The notes: a model not told the origin generated them from the letters alone. DNA of 64,000 bases from Fidelibacterota bacterium (GCA_018658715.1 JABHUQ010000101.1:26128-90127), one strand, 5' to 3'. Numbered from the stretch's first letter, positions 20,252 through 29,571 are shown. Program-made: numbers and translations.

Positions 20252-20284
20252 TTATAAACATTATTTCAAGGAAAGGATCTGACT

Positions 20285-23200
20285 ATGCGCAGATACCTAG
20301 GCGTTTTCGCTTTATTATGTCTGGTTCAAGGCCAGAATGACAGTCTTGTATCCACTTATTATTCAAGTGGTGCTCAAAAATCTTTAGGTTTTTATACCGA
20401 AGGCGTTCGTGATGGTTTATGGACTGAATGGTATGATGGTGAAGTTTATGAAGATTTTGGAGCTGATGGCCAACCCAACACCCAAGATGAGGGAGAAGGT
20501 AATGGCATTTGGGACTCGACAGAAATCATTACTTTAGATTTGAATAACAATGGAGTATATGACCTCCCACAGTTATCTACAGATGGTTTTTATATTTCTG
20601 GGAATAGGGACTCACTTTGGATTTTTTGGTATCCGAATGGAAATAAGAAAGAACGGGCTTTATATAAAAACGGCAAATTAAATGGTCATCTAAGCAAATG
20701 GTATGATAACGGAAATCGAAAAGAAGGCGGTGTTTACGTTGGCGGAGTACAAGATAGTGTTTGGACTTGGTTCTATAAAAACGGGATTAAAGAAGAAGAA
20801 GCCTTTTTCACAGATGGAGAGCAGGAAGGAAAATGGACATTTTGGTATGAAGATGGGACAAAAAAAGAAGTTCGAAAATATGTAAATGGAGAAAAAGATA
20901 GCACTTGGGTTGTTTGGTATCCAAATGGGAATCGCAAATCTCTTGTAACATACGTTGATGGAAAATTGACGGGTCCGTGGATATCTTGGTATGAAGATGG
21001 AATTTTTAAAGAAAAAAGTGGTGAATATAAAGTAAATAAATTGCACTCACTTTGGACTACCTGGTCAGAAAAGGGGAGAAAAACAGAAGAAATCACATAT
21101 GACAATGGAGCAAAAAGTGGTCCATGGGTTCAATGGAATTCTTTTGGCGATAAAGTATTAGAGGGGCGATTTAAAAAATCAGAAAAAGATGGCGAATGGA
21201 TTTATTTCTATGATAATGGATTAAAAGAAAAACAGGAAAATTATATCGATGGAAATAAAAACGGGAAATGGGTCTGGTGGAGAATTGATGGCATTAAAGA
21301 CTTAGATGGAACATATATAAATGATATTAAACACGGTATATGGACTCATTGGAATACGGCAGATCATAAAAAGTTAGAAGAAACATTTGTTGATGGAAAA
21401 TTAGATGGAAAATTAACCACCTGGTTTGATAATGGAAATAAACAACGCGAGGGTATTTTTAGAAATAGCGAAAATGAAGGTATTTGGTCTTATTGGAATC
21501 CCGATGGAACCATTGATTATACTTTTAATTACGGAAAAGGATTAGATAGATCTGTTATTGCTGGCCTAGAACAAAGAGATGGTGTTTATTATAAAATTGG
21601 GAAAGCAAAACCCTTTACAGGTATTATTGTTGAAACAGGCGGTGCAAGAAAATATTTACTTCTTGGGCGATTTGAAAAAGGTCTAAAGCATGGTAAGTGG
21701 ATTCAGTGGCATCGCAATGGTCAAAAATCAATTCATGGGTCTTATCGATATGGACAAAAACACGGTGAATGGACTTTGTGGTATCGAGAAGATGAAATGC
21801 AAAAAATGGATGCCTTCACCGAAGGAGAATATAGTGGCGGCACTTTCAAATATTGGGACGAAGACACATACCGCAAAGAATGCGGATATTTTACGAATGG
21901 AAAAGTAGATAGTGTTTATAAATATTGGTACCCGAATGGTCATTTATCGCGAGAAGAGCGTTATACTAATGGCGTAAAAAACGGAAAATGGACAGAATGG
22001 TATCAGCGCGATCATGACTTAAAATTTTCTGACGGAAGTTGGAGTTATCGAGGTGATACCTATCGCCTTGAAGATGGTGAAGAATTGTGGAATTGGTGGT
22101 GGTATCATAATGATAATAAAAAGAAAGAAGGTTATTATCTTAATGGTATTGAACACGGACATTGGACTTGGTGGTATAATAATGGCACAAAAGAATCTGA
22201 AGGAAATTATACTTCTGGTGAACAAGATGGATCTTGGCTTTATTATACAGACAATGAAGTAATTGCAGAAGAAGTATCATTTAAAATGGGCGAGCGCCAC
22301 GGTCGTTCTGCTAAATGGTTAAATACCGAAGAAAAAGAATGGGAAAAATTCTTTAAAAATGGAAAATTAGATGGACCAAGCACTTATTGGTCAAATGGTT
22401 ATCGCATGACTATGACATCTTACAAAAATGATATACCAGAGGGTCCCTGGGTTATTTGGTATCCAAATGATATACAAATAAAAGAACAAGGATTTAACCT
22501 AAATGGTAAACGGAGCGGTCTTACAACTTATTGGTATTCAGACAGTGTAAAACAAAAAGAAGGATACTACTCTAATGGTAAACCAGATGCTGTATGGTCT
22601 TATTGGAATACAAGAGGAGAAAAAGATTTTGATTTCGATTTTGGGAAAAATTTAGAACAAATTGAAATTGCCCAAATCAATGAAGTAGAAGGATTCTTTT
22701 ATAAGCTTGGCGATGAAGCACCTTTTACTGGAGTTATTGTTGATGATATAGAAACTGCTGGCTACCTATTTTTAGGAGCTGTTAAGGATGGACAAAAAGA
22801 TGGTCCATGGATTAAGTGGTATCCTGGCGGTAAAAAAGTACCCGAAGTAACTATTACAGAAATCCCTGAACCCGAACCATTCAAACCTTGGAGTGGAAAT
22901 AAAGAAGAACAAGGTTCATATAAAAATGGTAAAAAGCATGGGGAATGGACAGAATGGTTTGGAAATGAACATGTAAAATCCCACGGTGAATACAATGAGG
23001 GTGTCATGATTGGAGAATGGACTTTTTGGTATGATAATGGTGCCATCGAAAAGAAAGGTCTTCTTGAAAATGGAAATGCTCATGGTGTGTGGGATTTTTG
23101 GAATAGAGATGGGCGTAAAATTCAACAAGGCTCATTTAGTAATGGTATAAAAAATGGCCAGTGGGTTGCGTGGTTTGAAGATGGGCGTACCACAGAAGGA

Positions 23201-23374
23201 TATTATTCCAACGGTAAAAAACATGATATATGGATTAGTTGGTGGGATGCCGAACACCGGAAAAAAGAAATGCAAGGAACTTACCGTGAAGGTAAAATGG
23301 TGGATAAATGGTATTTTTACAATGCCGATGGTAACTTGAAAGAAGTTCGATACTTCTCTCCATCTTTTAAATAG
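20285..23374 (+). CDS. Giant exported YwqK/MORN-variant repeat protein
   Basis: The 1029-residue product begins with a short signal peptide (RYLGVFALLCLVQGQ). Nearly all the rest is tandem YwqK-type (MORN-variant) units of about 23 residues with the consensus G.W..WY.NG.KKxEGxYxNGKxxG. Two non-canonical modules interrupt the array, near residues 428-455 (DGVYYKIGKAKPFTGIIVE) and 808-835 (EGFFYKLGDEAPFTGVIVD). They resemble each other, so the protein arose partly by duplication of a block of nearly 400 residues. The role is unknown; such repeats form extended beta structures and are often exported. Strong AT-rich, near-identical codon runs make the gene prone to recombination. Confidence 0.8.
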   Translation: MRRYLGVFALLCLVQGQNDSLVSTYYSSGAQKSLGFYTEGVRDGLWTEWYDGEVYEDFGADGQPNTQDEGEGNGIWDSTEIITLDLNNNGVYDLPQLSTDGFYISGNRDSLWIFWYPNGNKKERALYKNGKLNGHLSKWYDNGNRKEGGVYVGGVQDSVWTWFYKNGIKEEEAFFTDGEQEGKWTFWYEDGTKKEVRKYVNGEKDSTWVVWYPNGNRKSLVTYVDGKLTGPWISWYEDGIFKEKSGEYKVNKLHSLWTTWSEKGRKTEEITYDNGAKSGPWVQWNSFGDKVLEGRFKKSEKDGEWIYFYDNGLKEKQENYIDGNKNGKWVWWRIDGIKDLDGTYINDIKHGIWTHWNTADHKKLEETFVDGKLDGKLTTWFDNGNKQREGIFRNSENEGIWSYWNPDGTIDYTFNYGKGLDRSVIAGLEQRDGVYYKIGKAKPFTGIIVETGGARKYLLLGRFEKGLKHGKWIQWHRNGQKSIHGSYRYGQKHGEWTLWYREDEMQKMDAFTEGEYSGGTFKYWDEDTYRKECGYFTNGKVDSVYKYWYPNGHLSREERYTNGVKNGKWTEWYQRDHDLKFSDGSWSYRGDTYRLEDGEELWNWWWYHNDNKKKEGYYLNGIEHGHWTWWYNNGTKESEGNYTSGEQDGSWLYYTDNEVIAEEVSFKMGERHGRSAKWLNTEEKEWEKFFKNGKLDGPSTYWSNGYRMTMTSYKNDIPEGPWVIWYPNDIQIKEQGFNLNGKRSGLTTYWYSDSVKQKEGYYSNGKPDAVWSYWNTRGEKDFDFDFGKNLEQIEIAQINEVEGFFYKLGDEAPFTGVIVDDIETAGYLFLGAVKDGQKDGPWIKWYPGGKKVPEVTITEIPEPEPFKPWSGNKEEQGSYKNGKKHGEWTEWFGNEHVKSHGEYNEGVMIGEWTFWYDNGAIEKKGLLENGNAHGVWDFWNRDGRKIQQGSFSNGIKNGQWVAWFEDGRTTEGYYSNGKKHDIWISWWDAEHRKKEMQGTYREGKMVDKWYFYNADGNLKEVRYFSPSFK

Positions 23375-23557
23375 CCGAAATACGACATATGTTGCGCTAA
23401 AACCTGCTTTGTTGGTAGGTTGAGTAATTCTATAGTTATTGCCTAAATAATAACTTTTATCTTCATCCTCTTGATATTTTAGAAAGATGCTACATTTTCT
23501 TTCTAAATTCGACACCTTATTATCTTACAATTTTATTAAAATGAAAGCACACTTACG

Positions 23558-26260
23558 ATGAAACACGTATATACGTTCGGAAACGGCCAAGCTGACGGTA
23601 AGGCGGATATGAAAAATTTACTTGGTGGAAAAGGCGCCAATCTAGCAGAAATGAATTTATTGGGCGTTCCTGTTCCTCCTGGATTCACCATTACAACAGA
23701 AATATGCACTGAATACAATCAGATTGGGCAAGACCAAACAGTTCAAATGATAAAAGAAGAAGTAGGGTTGGGTGTAAAAAATGTAGAACAAATTATGGGC
23801 GCTGAATTTGGTGGAGCTGATAATCCATTATTACTTTCTGTTCGCTCTGGTGCGCGAGTTTCTATGCCGGGAATGATGGATACTGTCTTAAACCTAGGTT
23901 TAAATGATTCTGCTGTAGAAGCAATTGCCAAAAAAGCTGGCGATGAACGTTTCGCTTGGGACTCCTATCGACGTTTTGTCCAAATGTATGGCGATGTTGT
24001 TTTAGGAATGAAGCCTGAATCAAAAGAAGATATTGATCCATTTGAAGAAATTATGGATGAATTAAAAGAAAGCCGCGGAATTGAACTTGATACTGATTTC
24101 ACTATCAAAGATTTAAAAAAACTGGTTTACAAGTTTAAGACTGCCGTCACAAACCAGACGGGTAAAGAATTCCCCGATAATCCTTGGGATCAATTATGGG
24201 GAGCTGTTATGGCAGTATTTGATTCTTGGGAAACACCGCGTGCTGTATATTATAGAAAAATTAATAAAATCCCTGATGATTGGGGAACTGCAGTAAATGT
24301 TCAAGCAATGGTCTTTGGAAATATGGGAAATAATTCAGGGACAGGTGTTGCTTTTACACGCGACGCTGGAACGGGTGAAAATATTTTTAATGGTGAATAT
24401 TTGATCAACGCCCAAGGAGAAGATGTAGTTGCGGGTGTTCGAACCCCACAACAAATCACTAAAATCGGATCTGAAAGGTGGGCACAATTAGCGGGGGTTG
24501 AAGAAGATGTAAGAAAAAACATATATCCTTCTCTCGAAGAATTAATGCCAGAGATTTATACTGAATTAGATGAAATTCAAAATAAACTTGAATCACATTA
24601 TAAAGATATGCAAGATGTAGAATTCACAATGCAAGATGGAAAATTGTGGATGCTCCAAACACGATCTGGAAAACGAACTGGGTTTGCAATGGTTCGAATT
24701 GCTATGGAAATGTTAGATAATAGTGAAATCGGTGAAAAAGAAGCTCTTCTTAGAGTGGAACCTAACAAATTAGACGAGTTACTTCACCCTGTTTTCAACA
24801 AATCTGCTATGGCTGATGCCCGTCTATTAACAAAAGGACTTCCTGCGTCTCCGGGAGCAGCAACAGGACAACTTGTATTCTTCGCAGATGAAGCTCATAA
24901 ATATGATAATGCAATTTTAGCGCGTATTGAAACATCTCCGGAAGATTTAGAGGGTATGAATATTGCCAATGGAATCTTAACTGCGCGGGGGGGGATGACT
25001 TCTCACGCAGCTGTTGTAGCACGAGGTATGGGAAAATGTTGTGTTTCTGGAGCGGGTGAATTAAAAATCAATTATAAAACTAGAATAATGGTTGTAAATG
25101 GAGAAACCTTTAAAGAAGGAGATTGGGTTTCTCTAAATGGTTCTACTGGGGAAATATTTGAAGGTAAAATCAAAACAATTGATCCAGAATTATCCGGGGA
25201 CTTTGAAAAATTAATGGATATTACTAGAAAATATGCAAGAATGTCTGTGCGCACAAATGCAGATACGCCACATGATAGTAAAGTAGCTAGAGGGTTCGGC
25301 GCAAAGGGAATTGGGCTTTGTCGTACAGAACATATGTTTTTTGAAGGTGAAAAGATTGTTGCAATGCGCGAAATGATTTTAGCTGATGATACAGCTGGCC
25401 GGGAAATTGCATTAGAAAAATTGCTCCCTATTCAACAAAAAGATTTTGAAGGTATCTTTGAAGCTATGGATGGACTTCCTGTAACAGTTAGGCTTCTAGA
25501 TCCGCCGTTACATGAATTTGTACCTCATGAAGAAAAAGGTCAACAGGAAATGGCGGATGTTATGGGTGTTTCTATTGATGTTATTAAAGATAAAGTGGAG
25601 GATTTGTCAGAATTCAATCCAATGCTTGGTCACCGAGGATGTCGATTAGGAAATACTTATCCTGAAATTACTGTTATGCAAACACAAGCCATAATAGGGG
25701 CTGCTCTGGCACTAAAGGTGCGAGGTATTACTGCTGTTCCTGAAATTATGATTCCATTAACCGGGACTGTGGCAGAAATGCAATTACAAGAGCAAATTGT
25801 ACGTGACACTATTAAAGATTTATTTGATGAAAAGAATGATACTATTGATCATTTGGTGGGTACAATGATTGAAATCCCAAGAGCTGCCCTTACAGCTGAT
25901 AAAATTGCCGAACATGCTGAATTCTTTTCCTTTGGGACAAATGACTTAACTCAAATGGCTTTTGGGTATTCTCGGGATGATGCTGGAAAATTCCTTCCTG
26001 TTTATTTAGAAAAAGGTATTCTCAAAAATGATCCATTTGAAGTATTAGACCAAGATGGTGTTGGGCAATTGGTGGAAATGGCTTGCGAAAAAGGACGCCA
26101 AGCGCGCCCAGGTATTAAATTGGGCATATGTGGTGAGCATGGCGGAGAGCCAAGTTCTGTTGAATTTTGCCATCGTGTCGGATTAGACTATGTATCTTGT
26201 TCGCCATTTCGGGTACCAATCGCACGACTATCTGCGGCTCAGGCAAACTTAAGAAATTAA
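23558..26260 (+). CDS. ppdK: Pyruvate, phosphate dikinase
   Basis: This enzyme interconverts pyruvate + ATP + phosphate with phosphoenolpyruvate + AMP + pyrophosphate. The 900-residue protein shows all three domains. The N-terminal nucleotide-binding domain includes LLGGKGANLAEMN and LSVRSGARVSMPGMMDTVLN. The central swivelling domain carries the phospho-histidine in GGMTSHAAVVARGMG (His 483). The C-terminal PEP domain has GICGEHGGEPSS with the catalytic Cys. The length is normal. It stands alone between repeat proteins and the asparagine synthetase leader. Together with the pyruvate kinase at 43884 it could run PEP/pyruvate in both directions. Confidence 0.97.
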   Translation: MKHVYTFGNGQADGKADMKNLLGGKGANLAEMNLLGVPVPPGFTITTEICTEYNQIGQDQTVQMIKEEVGLGVKNVEQIMGAEFGGADNPLLLSVRSGARVSMPGMMDTVLNLGLNDSAVEAIAKKAGDERFAWDSYRRFVQMYGDVVLGMKPESKEDIDPFEEIMDELKESRGIELDTDFTIKDLKKLVYKFKTAVTNQTGKEFPDNPWDQLWGAVMAVFDSWETPRAVYYRKINKIPDDWGTAVNVQAMVFGNMGNNSGTGVAFTRDAGTGENIFNGEYLINAQGEDVVAGVRTPQQITKIGSERWAQLAGVEEDVRKNIYPSLEELMPEIYTELDEIQNKLESHYKDMQDVEFTMQDGKLWMLQTRSGKRTGFAMVRIAMEMLDNSEIGEKEALLRVEPNKLDELLHPVFNKSAMADARLLTKGLPASPGAATGQLVFFADEAHKYDNAILARIETSPEDLEGMNIANGILTARGGMTSHAAVVARGMGKCCVSGAGELKINYKTRIMVVNGETFKEGDWVSLNGSTGEIFEGKIKTIDPELSGDFEKLMDITRKYARMSVRTNADTPHDSKVARGFGAKGIGLCRTEHMFFEGEKIVAMREMILADDTAGREIALEKLLPIQQKDFEGIFEAMDGLPVTVRLLDPPLHEFVPHEEKGQQEMADVMGVSIDVIKDKVEDLSEFNPMLGHRGCRLGNTYPEITVMQTQAIIGAALALKVRGITAVPEIMIPLTGTVAEMQLQEQIVRDTIKDLFDEKNDTIDHLVGTMIEIPRAALTADKIAEHAEFFSFGTNDLTQMAFGYSRDDAGKFLPVYLEKGILKNDPFEVLDQDGVGQLVEMACEKGRQARPGIKLGICGEHGGEPSSVEFCHRVGLDYVSCSPFRVPIARLSAAQANLRN

Positions 26261-26391
26261 ATTTCATTAGTGATGCGGGTGTATATATAAGTAGACTATT
26301 CATCTGCCCACTAAAATCATTTTATTCTATATTTTTTGGTTTACATATTATTCATAGAAGTATGTCTGCGTAAAAAAACAAAATAATTTTC

Positions 26392-26420
26392 TTTCCACCT
26401 TAATAATATTTTGCTATACT
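26392..26420 (+). promoter_or_regulatory. Predicted promoter of the asnB leader transcript
   Basis: TTTCCA (26392-26397), a 17-base spacer and TATACT (26415-26420) form a plausible sigma70-type promoter. The expected transcription start is about 26427-26431, at or a few bases before the leader ATG (26431). The leader peptide would therefore be translated from a leaderless or nearly leaderless mRNA; no Shine-Dalgarno is visible ahead of it. Confidence 0.6.
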
Positions 26421-26430
26421 CACCCTGCTT

Positions 26431-26514
26431 ATGAACAACCCGAATTACAACGACATCTTTGTTAATAATAACAATAATAACGCTAATAATAGAAGCGTGG
26501 GGGATATCGTGTAA
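26431..26514 (+). CDS. Asparagine-rich leader peptide of asnB (27 aa)
   Basis: ATG at 26431 opens a 27-codon frame ending at TAA 26512-26514. Twelve of the 27 residues are asparagine: positions 2, 3, 5, 7, 12-17, 19 and 20, with a run of six at 26464-26481. Both Asn codons are used (AAC 5, AAT 7). The stop codon lies inside the 5' arm of a predicted antiterminator. A terminator follows, and then the gene for asparagine synthetase. The arrangement is that of classic amino-acid attenuator leader peptides (trpL, hisL), with asparagine as the sensed amino acid. It is too short for standard gene callers. Confidence 0.88.
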   Translation: MNNPNYNDIFVNNNNNNANNRSVGDIV

Positions 26515-26551
26515 CCAGGGTAACCAAGAAAATTACACAAACCCCCACAGC
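26495..26551 (+). promoter_or_regulatory. Antiterminator of the asnB attenuator
   Basis: GTGGGGG (26497-26503) is complementary to CCCCCAC (26542-26548), and GTGTAA (26509-26514) is complementary to TTACAC (26533-26538). GC (26495-26496) can also pair with GC (26550-26551) across one bulged A. The 3' arm is the same CCCCCAC used by the terminator, so the two structures exclude each other. A ribosome stalled in the six-Asn run leaves the 5' arm free, favouring readthrough. A ribosome at the stop codon (26512) covers it, favouring termination. Confidence 0.82.
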
Positions 26552-26575
26552 GAAAGCTTGTGGGGGTTTTTTTTT
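26539..26575 (+). terminator. Attenuator terminator before asnB
   Basis: The stem AAACCCCCAC-AGC closes on a GAAA tetraloop (26552-26555) and pairs with GCT-(bulged T)-GTGGGGGTTT. Nine T residues (26567-26575) follow. It is a strong intrinsic terminator placed between the leader peptide and the asnB start 27 bases further on, where nothing but attenuation would explain it. Confidence 0.93.
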
Positions 26576-26601
26576 ACTAAAAATAAAGGAAGAAAAAACA
26601 A

Positions 26602-28191
26602 ATGTGCGGAATCGTTTCTTACGCTGGAACTAACTATTCGTTAGACGAAATAAAAACTCATGTCGATAAAATTCAATATCGTGGGCCTGACAATTCACAT
26701 TATGAAAGTGTATCCAGAAATATATATTTCATTTTTCATCGATTGGCGATCGTAGGTTTAACAGATGATGGAAACCAACCTATGAAACATCCTGAAGATG
26801 ACTCAATTACACTTATTTGCAACGGAGAGATATATAACTATCAACAATTAGCAGAAAAATATGGATTTAATCTCCATTCGGGAAGTGACTGCGAAGTAAT
26901 ACTTTTTATGTACAAGAAATTTGGAATTGAAAAAACAATTCAAGAGCTAGATGGTGTATTTATGTTTGTTCTCTATGATGAATTGAAAAACGAATTATTA
27001 TCGGGCAGAGATCCTATGGGCGTACGACCCGGTTTTGTTGGGCGTAAAGATGAGGATATTTTTATTTCATCTGAAGCAAAACCGCTCACCGATTTATGCG
27101 ACTCTATTATTCCATTTGAACCGGGGACTTGGTGGTCATCTAAAGACCCAAAAACATTTAATAGATATTTTACTTACTCAACTCCAATCAACTCAATAGT
27201 TGATGATAATGATATTTGTGCTTCTATTCGCCACCACCTAACATCTGCTGTAAACAAAAGGCTTATGTCTGACCGAGAAATAGGCTGTCTGCTTTCAGGT
27301 GGTTTAGACTCAAGTCTTATAACTGGCCTTGTTGCAAAAGAATATAATGGCCGTGGATTAAATACATTTTCTATAGGTATGGAGGGAAGCGTCGATTTGG
27401 TCTATGCTAAAGAAGTTGCTGATTTTTTAGGCACTAAACATCATCAGATAGAGCTTACACAGAAGGATTTTTTAAAAGCAATTGAAACGGTCATTTACAA
27501 TATTGAATCGTATGATACAACAACAGTGCGCGCAAGTGTGGGGAATTATCTTGTTTCAAAATATATTTCCGAAAATTCAGATTGTAAGGTGATTTTTAAC
27601 GGAGATGGCGCAGATGAAGTTTGCTGTGGATATGTATATTTAAAAAATGCTCCTTCTCCGGGGGCATTACAAATTGAAAGTGAACGTTTGGTAAAAGAAA
27701 TATATTTATTTGATGTATTAAGGTCTGATAGAAGTATTAGCTCCAATGGTCTTGAAGCAAGGACCCCATTTTTAGATAAAGCCTTTGTTAAATATTATCT
27801 ATCTATTCATCCTGAACTAAAACAATTTGATGGAGAAAAGCGGCTTGAAAAATATTTATTAAGAAAAGCATTTGAAGGAATGGGGGTAATTCCAGATTCA
27901 GTTTTATGGAGAAGAAAGTGTGCATTTTCAGATGGGGTTAGCTCTCAAAAAACATCTTGGCATACGATAGTTCAATCATTTGTGGATCAGCAGATTTCAG
28001 ATGAAGAGTTTTCTAAAGAAATAAAATTAATTAAACACTGTACACCCGTATTAAAAGAAAGTTATTATTATCGTAAGGTGTATAAATCATTTTTTGGAAA
28101 ACATGATAATTTAATTCCAAAGTTTTGGATGCCGCAGTGGACAGATGTTATTGATCCATCTGCTAGAGAATTGTCAGGCTATAAAGAGTAG
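26602..28191 (+). CDS. asnB: Asparagine synthetase B (glutamine-hydrolysing)
   Basis: AsnB makes asparagine from aspartate, glutamine and ATP. The N-terminal glutaminase domain starts with the nucleophile Cys 2 (MCGIVSYAG) and includes QYRGPD and ICNGEIYNY. The synthetase domain has the pyrophosphatase loop SGGLDSS (residues 232-238) and LEARTPFLDK. The 529-residue length is close to the E. coli enzyme (about 554). An AAGGAAG ribosome site precedes the ATG. Expression is predicted to be controlled by the Asn-rich leader and attenuator immediately upstream, which also supports asparagine as the true product. Its 3' end is 9 bases from a convergent gene with no terminator between. Confidence 0.96.
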   Translation: MCGIVSYAGTNYSLDEIKTHVDKIQYRGPDNSHYESVSRNIYFIFHRLAIVGLTDDGNQPMKHPEDDSITLICNGEIYNYQQLAEKYGFNLHSGSDCEVILFMYKKFGIEKTIQELDGVFMFVLYDELKNELLSGRDPMGVRPGFVGRKDEDIFISSEAKPLTDLCDSIIPFEPGTWWSSKDPKTFNRYFTYSTPINSIVDDNDICASIRHHLTSAVNKRLMSDREIGCLLSGGLDSSLITGLVAKEYNGRGLNTFSIGMEGSVDLVYAKEVADFLGTKHHQIELTQKDFLKAIETVIYNIESYDTTTVRASVGNYLVSKYISENSDCKVIFNGDGADEVCCGYVYLKNAPSPGALQIESERLVKEIYLFDVLRSDRSISSNGLEARTPFLDKAFVKYYLSIHPELKQFDGEKRLEKYLLRKAFEGMGVIPDSVLWRRKCAFSDGVSSQKTSWHTIVQSFVDQQISDEEFSKEIKLIKHCTPVLKESYYYRKVYKSFFGKHDNLIPKFWMPQWTDVIDPSARELSGYKE

Positions 28192-28200
28192 GTTGTTTTC

Positions 28201-29496
28201 TTAAGTCGTGCGAGCAGGGATAACTGTTTTATTGGTATCTGTATAAAGCCCGAGCGCAATGTATTTTTCGCAAACAGCCTCAGCGTACGCCTCAGAAAAA
28301 AACGAGCCAACTTTAAACACCGTACCGCTTCGTTCTTTTGTTGGTTCAAGGTCAGGTAATATTTCTCGCACTGATTGAATCTGTTCTTCGCCTTGCGGAA
28401 CAATATTCACATCAAAAACGGTAATATCACCACCTTTTTCAACGCTAATATAGTGGGAAATCATACCCGTAAATTCTGCAATTGCCATGGATTCTTCATC
28501 AGTTACCTCGTCGTCAGCTTCAGCCATTAAATTAATTAGGTCTGTAAGCCCGGAAGCCACATCTAAGTCTGGTTTTTCGTCCAAATAAGACTGAACAAGC
28601 TCTTTCAATTCAACGAGGTTAGTAACCTGTTCAGGTTTTCCAACTTTTAATGTGGGAATATCAATATGCCATTTTTCCGCAAAATCATTAATTAAATCTA
28701 TTTCTTCTTGAGCGATATCATCGTCAATAGCTGCTAATTTTGTAAGAATATTAATGATTTTTTGAGCTCCCTTTGGACGAAGCATTGCATTTAATAATTC
28801 TCCAGACTCCTTCTTTTCAAGATTTAATGCTTCGGCAAATAATGTGAAAAAACCTTTTCCTCTGTTCGCATCTACAAAAACCCCAGCGCCAATTAAAGTA
28901 AAAATAATTGCTAAAGATAATCCTAGAACAACTTTACCTGCTGAAAAATAATCATTTGTGATAAAAATATTATTCAATAAAAATGGAACACCAACTGCGA
29001 AGCCTAGCAAAGCTGCAACAATAGAAATACTACTGGCAACTTCTTCGTTTTTTCGTCGTTTCCATATTTTATTTACCTTTAAATAGGCCTGCATTATCGA
29101 AAACAATAATGCGCTTGAAACTAAAATGGACAATAATTTTTTAAATAACCCAGGCAAAGCATATATAGAATATTCTCCAACTTTTTCTCGGGTATCTGTT
29201 TCTATTATTATAAAATTTTCTGATGAAGTGGGTTGCAATGTATATGTATTCTCTCCAGATATTCTATCCGCTTGAAGCGAGCCATTTATTAGATAAAAAA
29301 CCATCTTAGACCCATTATTATATTCTAGTTTTGCTTGGTTCTTATTTACTGAAACAAATATGGAATCTCCAATATCCTTTGAGTGATAATAACCTTCGGT
29401 AACTTCTGTTGTGCTTCCATAACTAAATTGAGCAATAAGAAAAGAAGCTATATATATAATTTTATGGATTGTTTCTGTTTTTGTGGAGTATTTCAT
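28201..29496 (-). CDS. Membrane protein with TerB-like domains and C-terminal SPOR-like domain
   Basis: The ATG at 29496 was chosen; a TTG six bases upstream is the alternative. After a signal peptide (about residues 10-26) comes a beta-rich extracytoplasmic part. Three membrane helices follow (around 115-135, 155-180 and 190-212). Two acidic helical repeats then resemble the TerB fold: ILTKLAAIDDDIAQEEIDLIN and INLMAEADDEVTDEESMAIAEF. The end (GTVFKVGSFFSEAYAEAV) looks like a SPOR-type domain. The combination is unusual and no function can be named. It is convergent with asnB. Confidence 0.65.
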   Translation of the reverse strand: MKYSTKTETIHKIIYIASFLIAQFSYGSTTEVTEGYYHSKDIGDSIFVSVNKNQAKLEYNNGSKMVFYLINGSLQADRISGENTYTLQPTSSENFIIIETDTREKVGEYSIYALPGLFKKLLSILVSSALLFSIMQAYLKVNKIWKRRKNEEVASSISIVAALLGFAVGVPFLLNNIFITNDYFSAGKVVLGLSLAIIFTLIGAGVFVDANRGKGFFTLFAEALNLEKKESGELLNAMLRPKGAQKIINILTKLAAIDDDIAQEEIDLINDFAEKWHIDIPTLKVGKPEQVTNLVELKELVQSYLDEKPDLDVASGLTDLINLMAEADDEVTDEESMAIAEFTGMISHYISVEKGGDITVFDVNIVPQGEEQIQSVREILPDLEPTKERSGTVFKVGSFFSEAYAEAVCEKYIALGLYTDTNKTVIPARTT

Positions 29497-29571
29497 AATC
29501 AAGGTATTATTTTATTATTATTCGAATTCAAGAAATCTAAAAATAATTCTAAAATAATAAGACTTTTTTCT

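Noticed and set aside
19500..23374. Possible CRISPR-like or satellite DNA repeats
   Set aside because: The periodicity is at codon level within two long open frames of repeat proteins, with no constant repeat and unique spacers.
26431..26600. T-box or other riboswitch before asnB
   Set aside because: No T-box consensus (AGGGTGGNACCGCG type) or specifier-loop layout is present, while an Asn-rich frame and alternative stems account for the sequence.
26459..26644. A 61-residue plus-strand frame overlapping the asnB leader and start
   Set aside because: It is a shifted reading of the Asn-codon run and terminator and would overlap the asnB start; the frame from 26431 fits attenuation far better.
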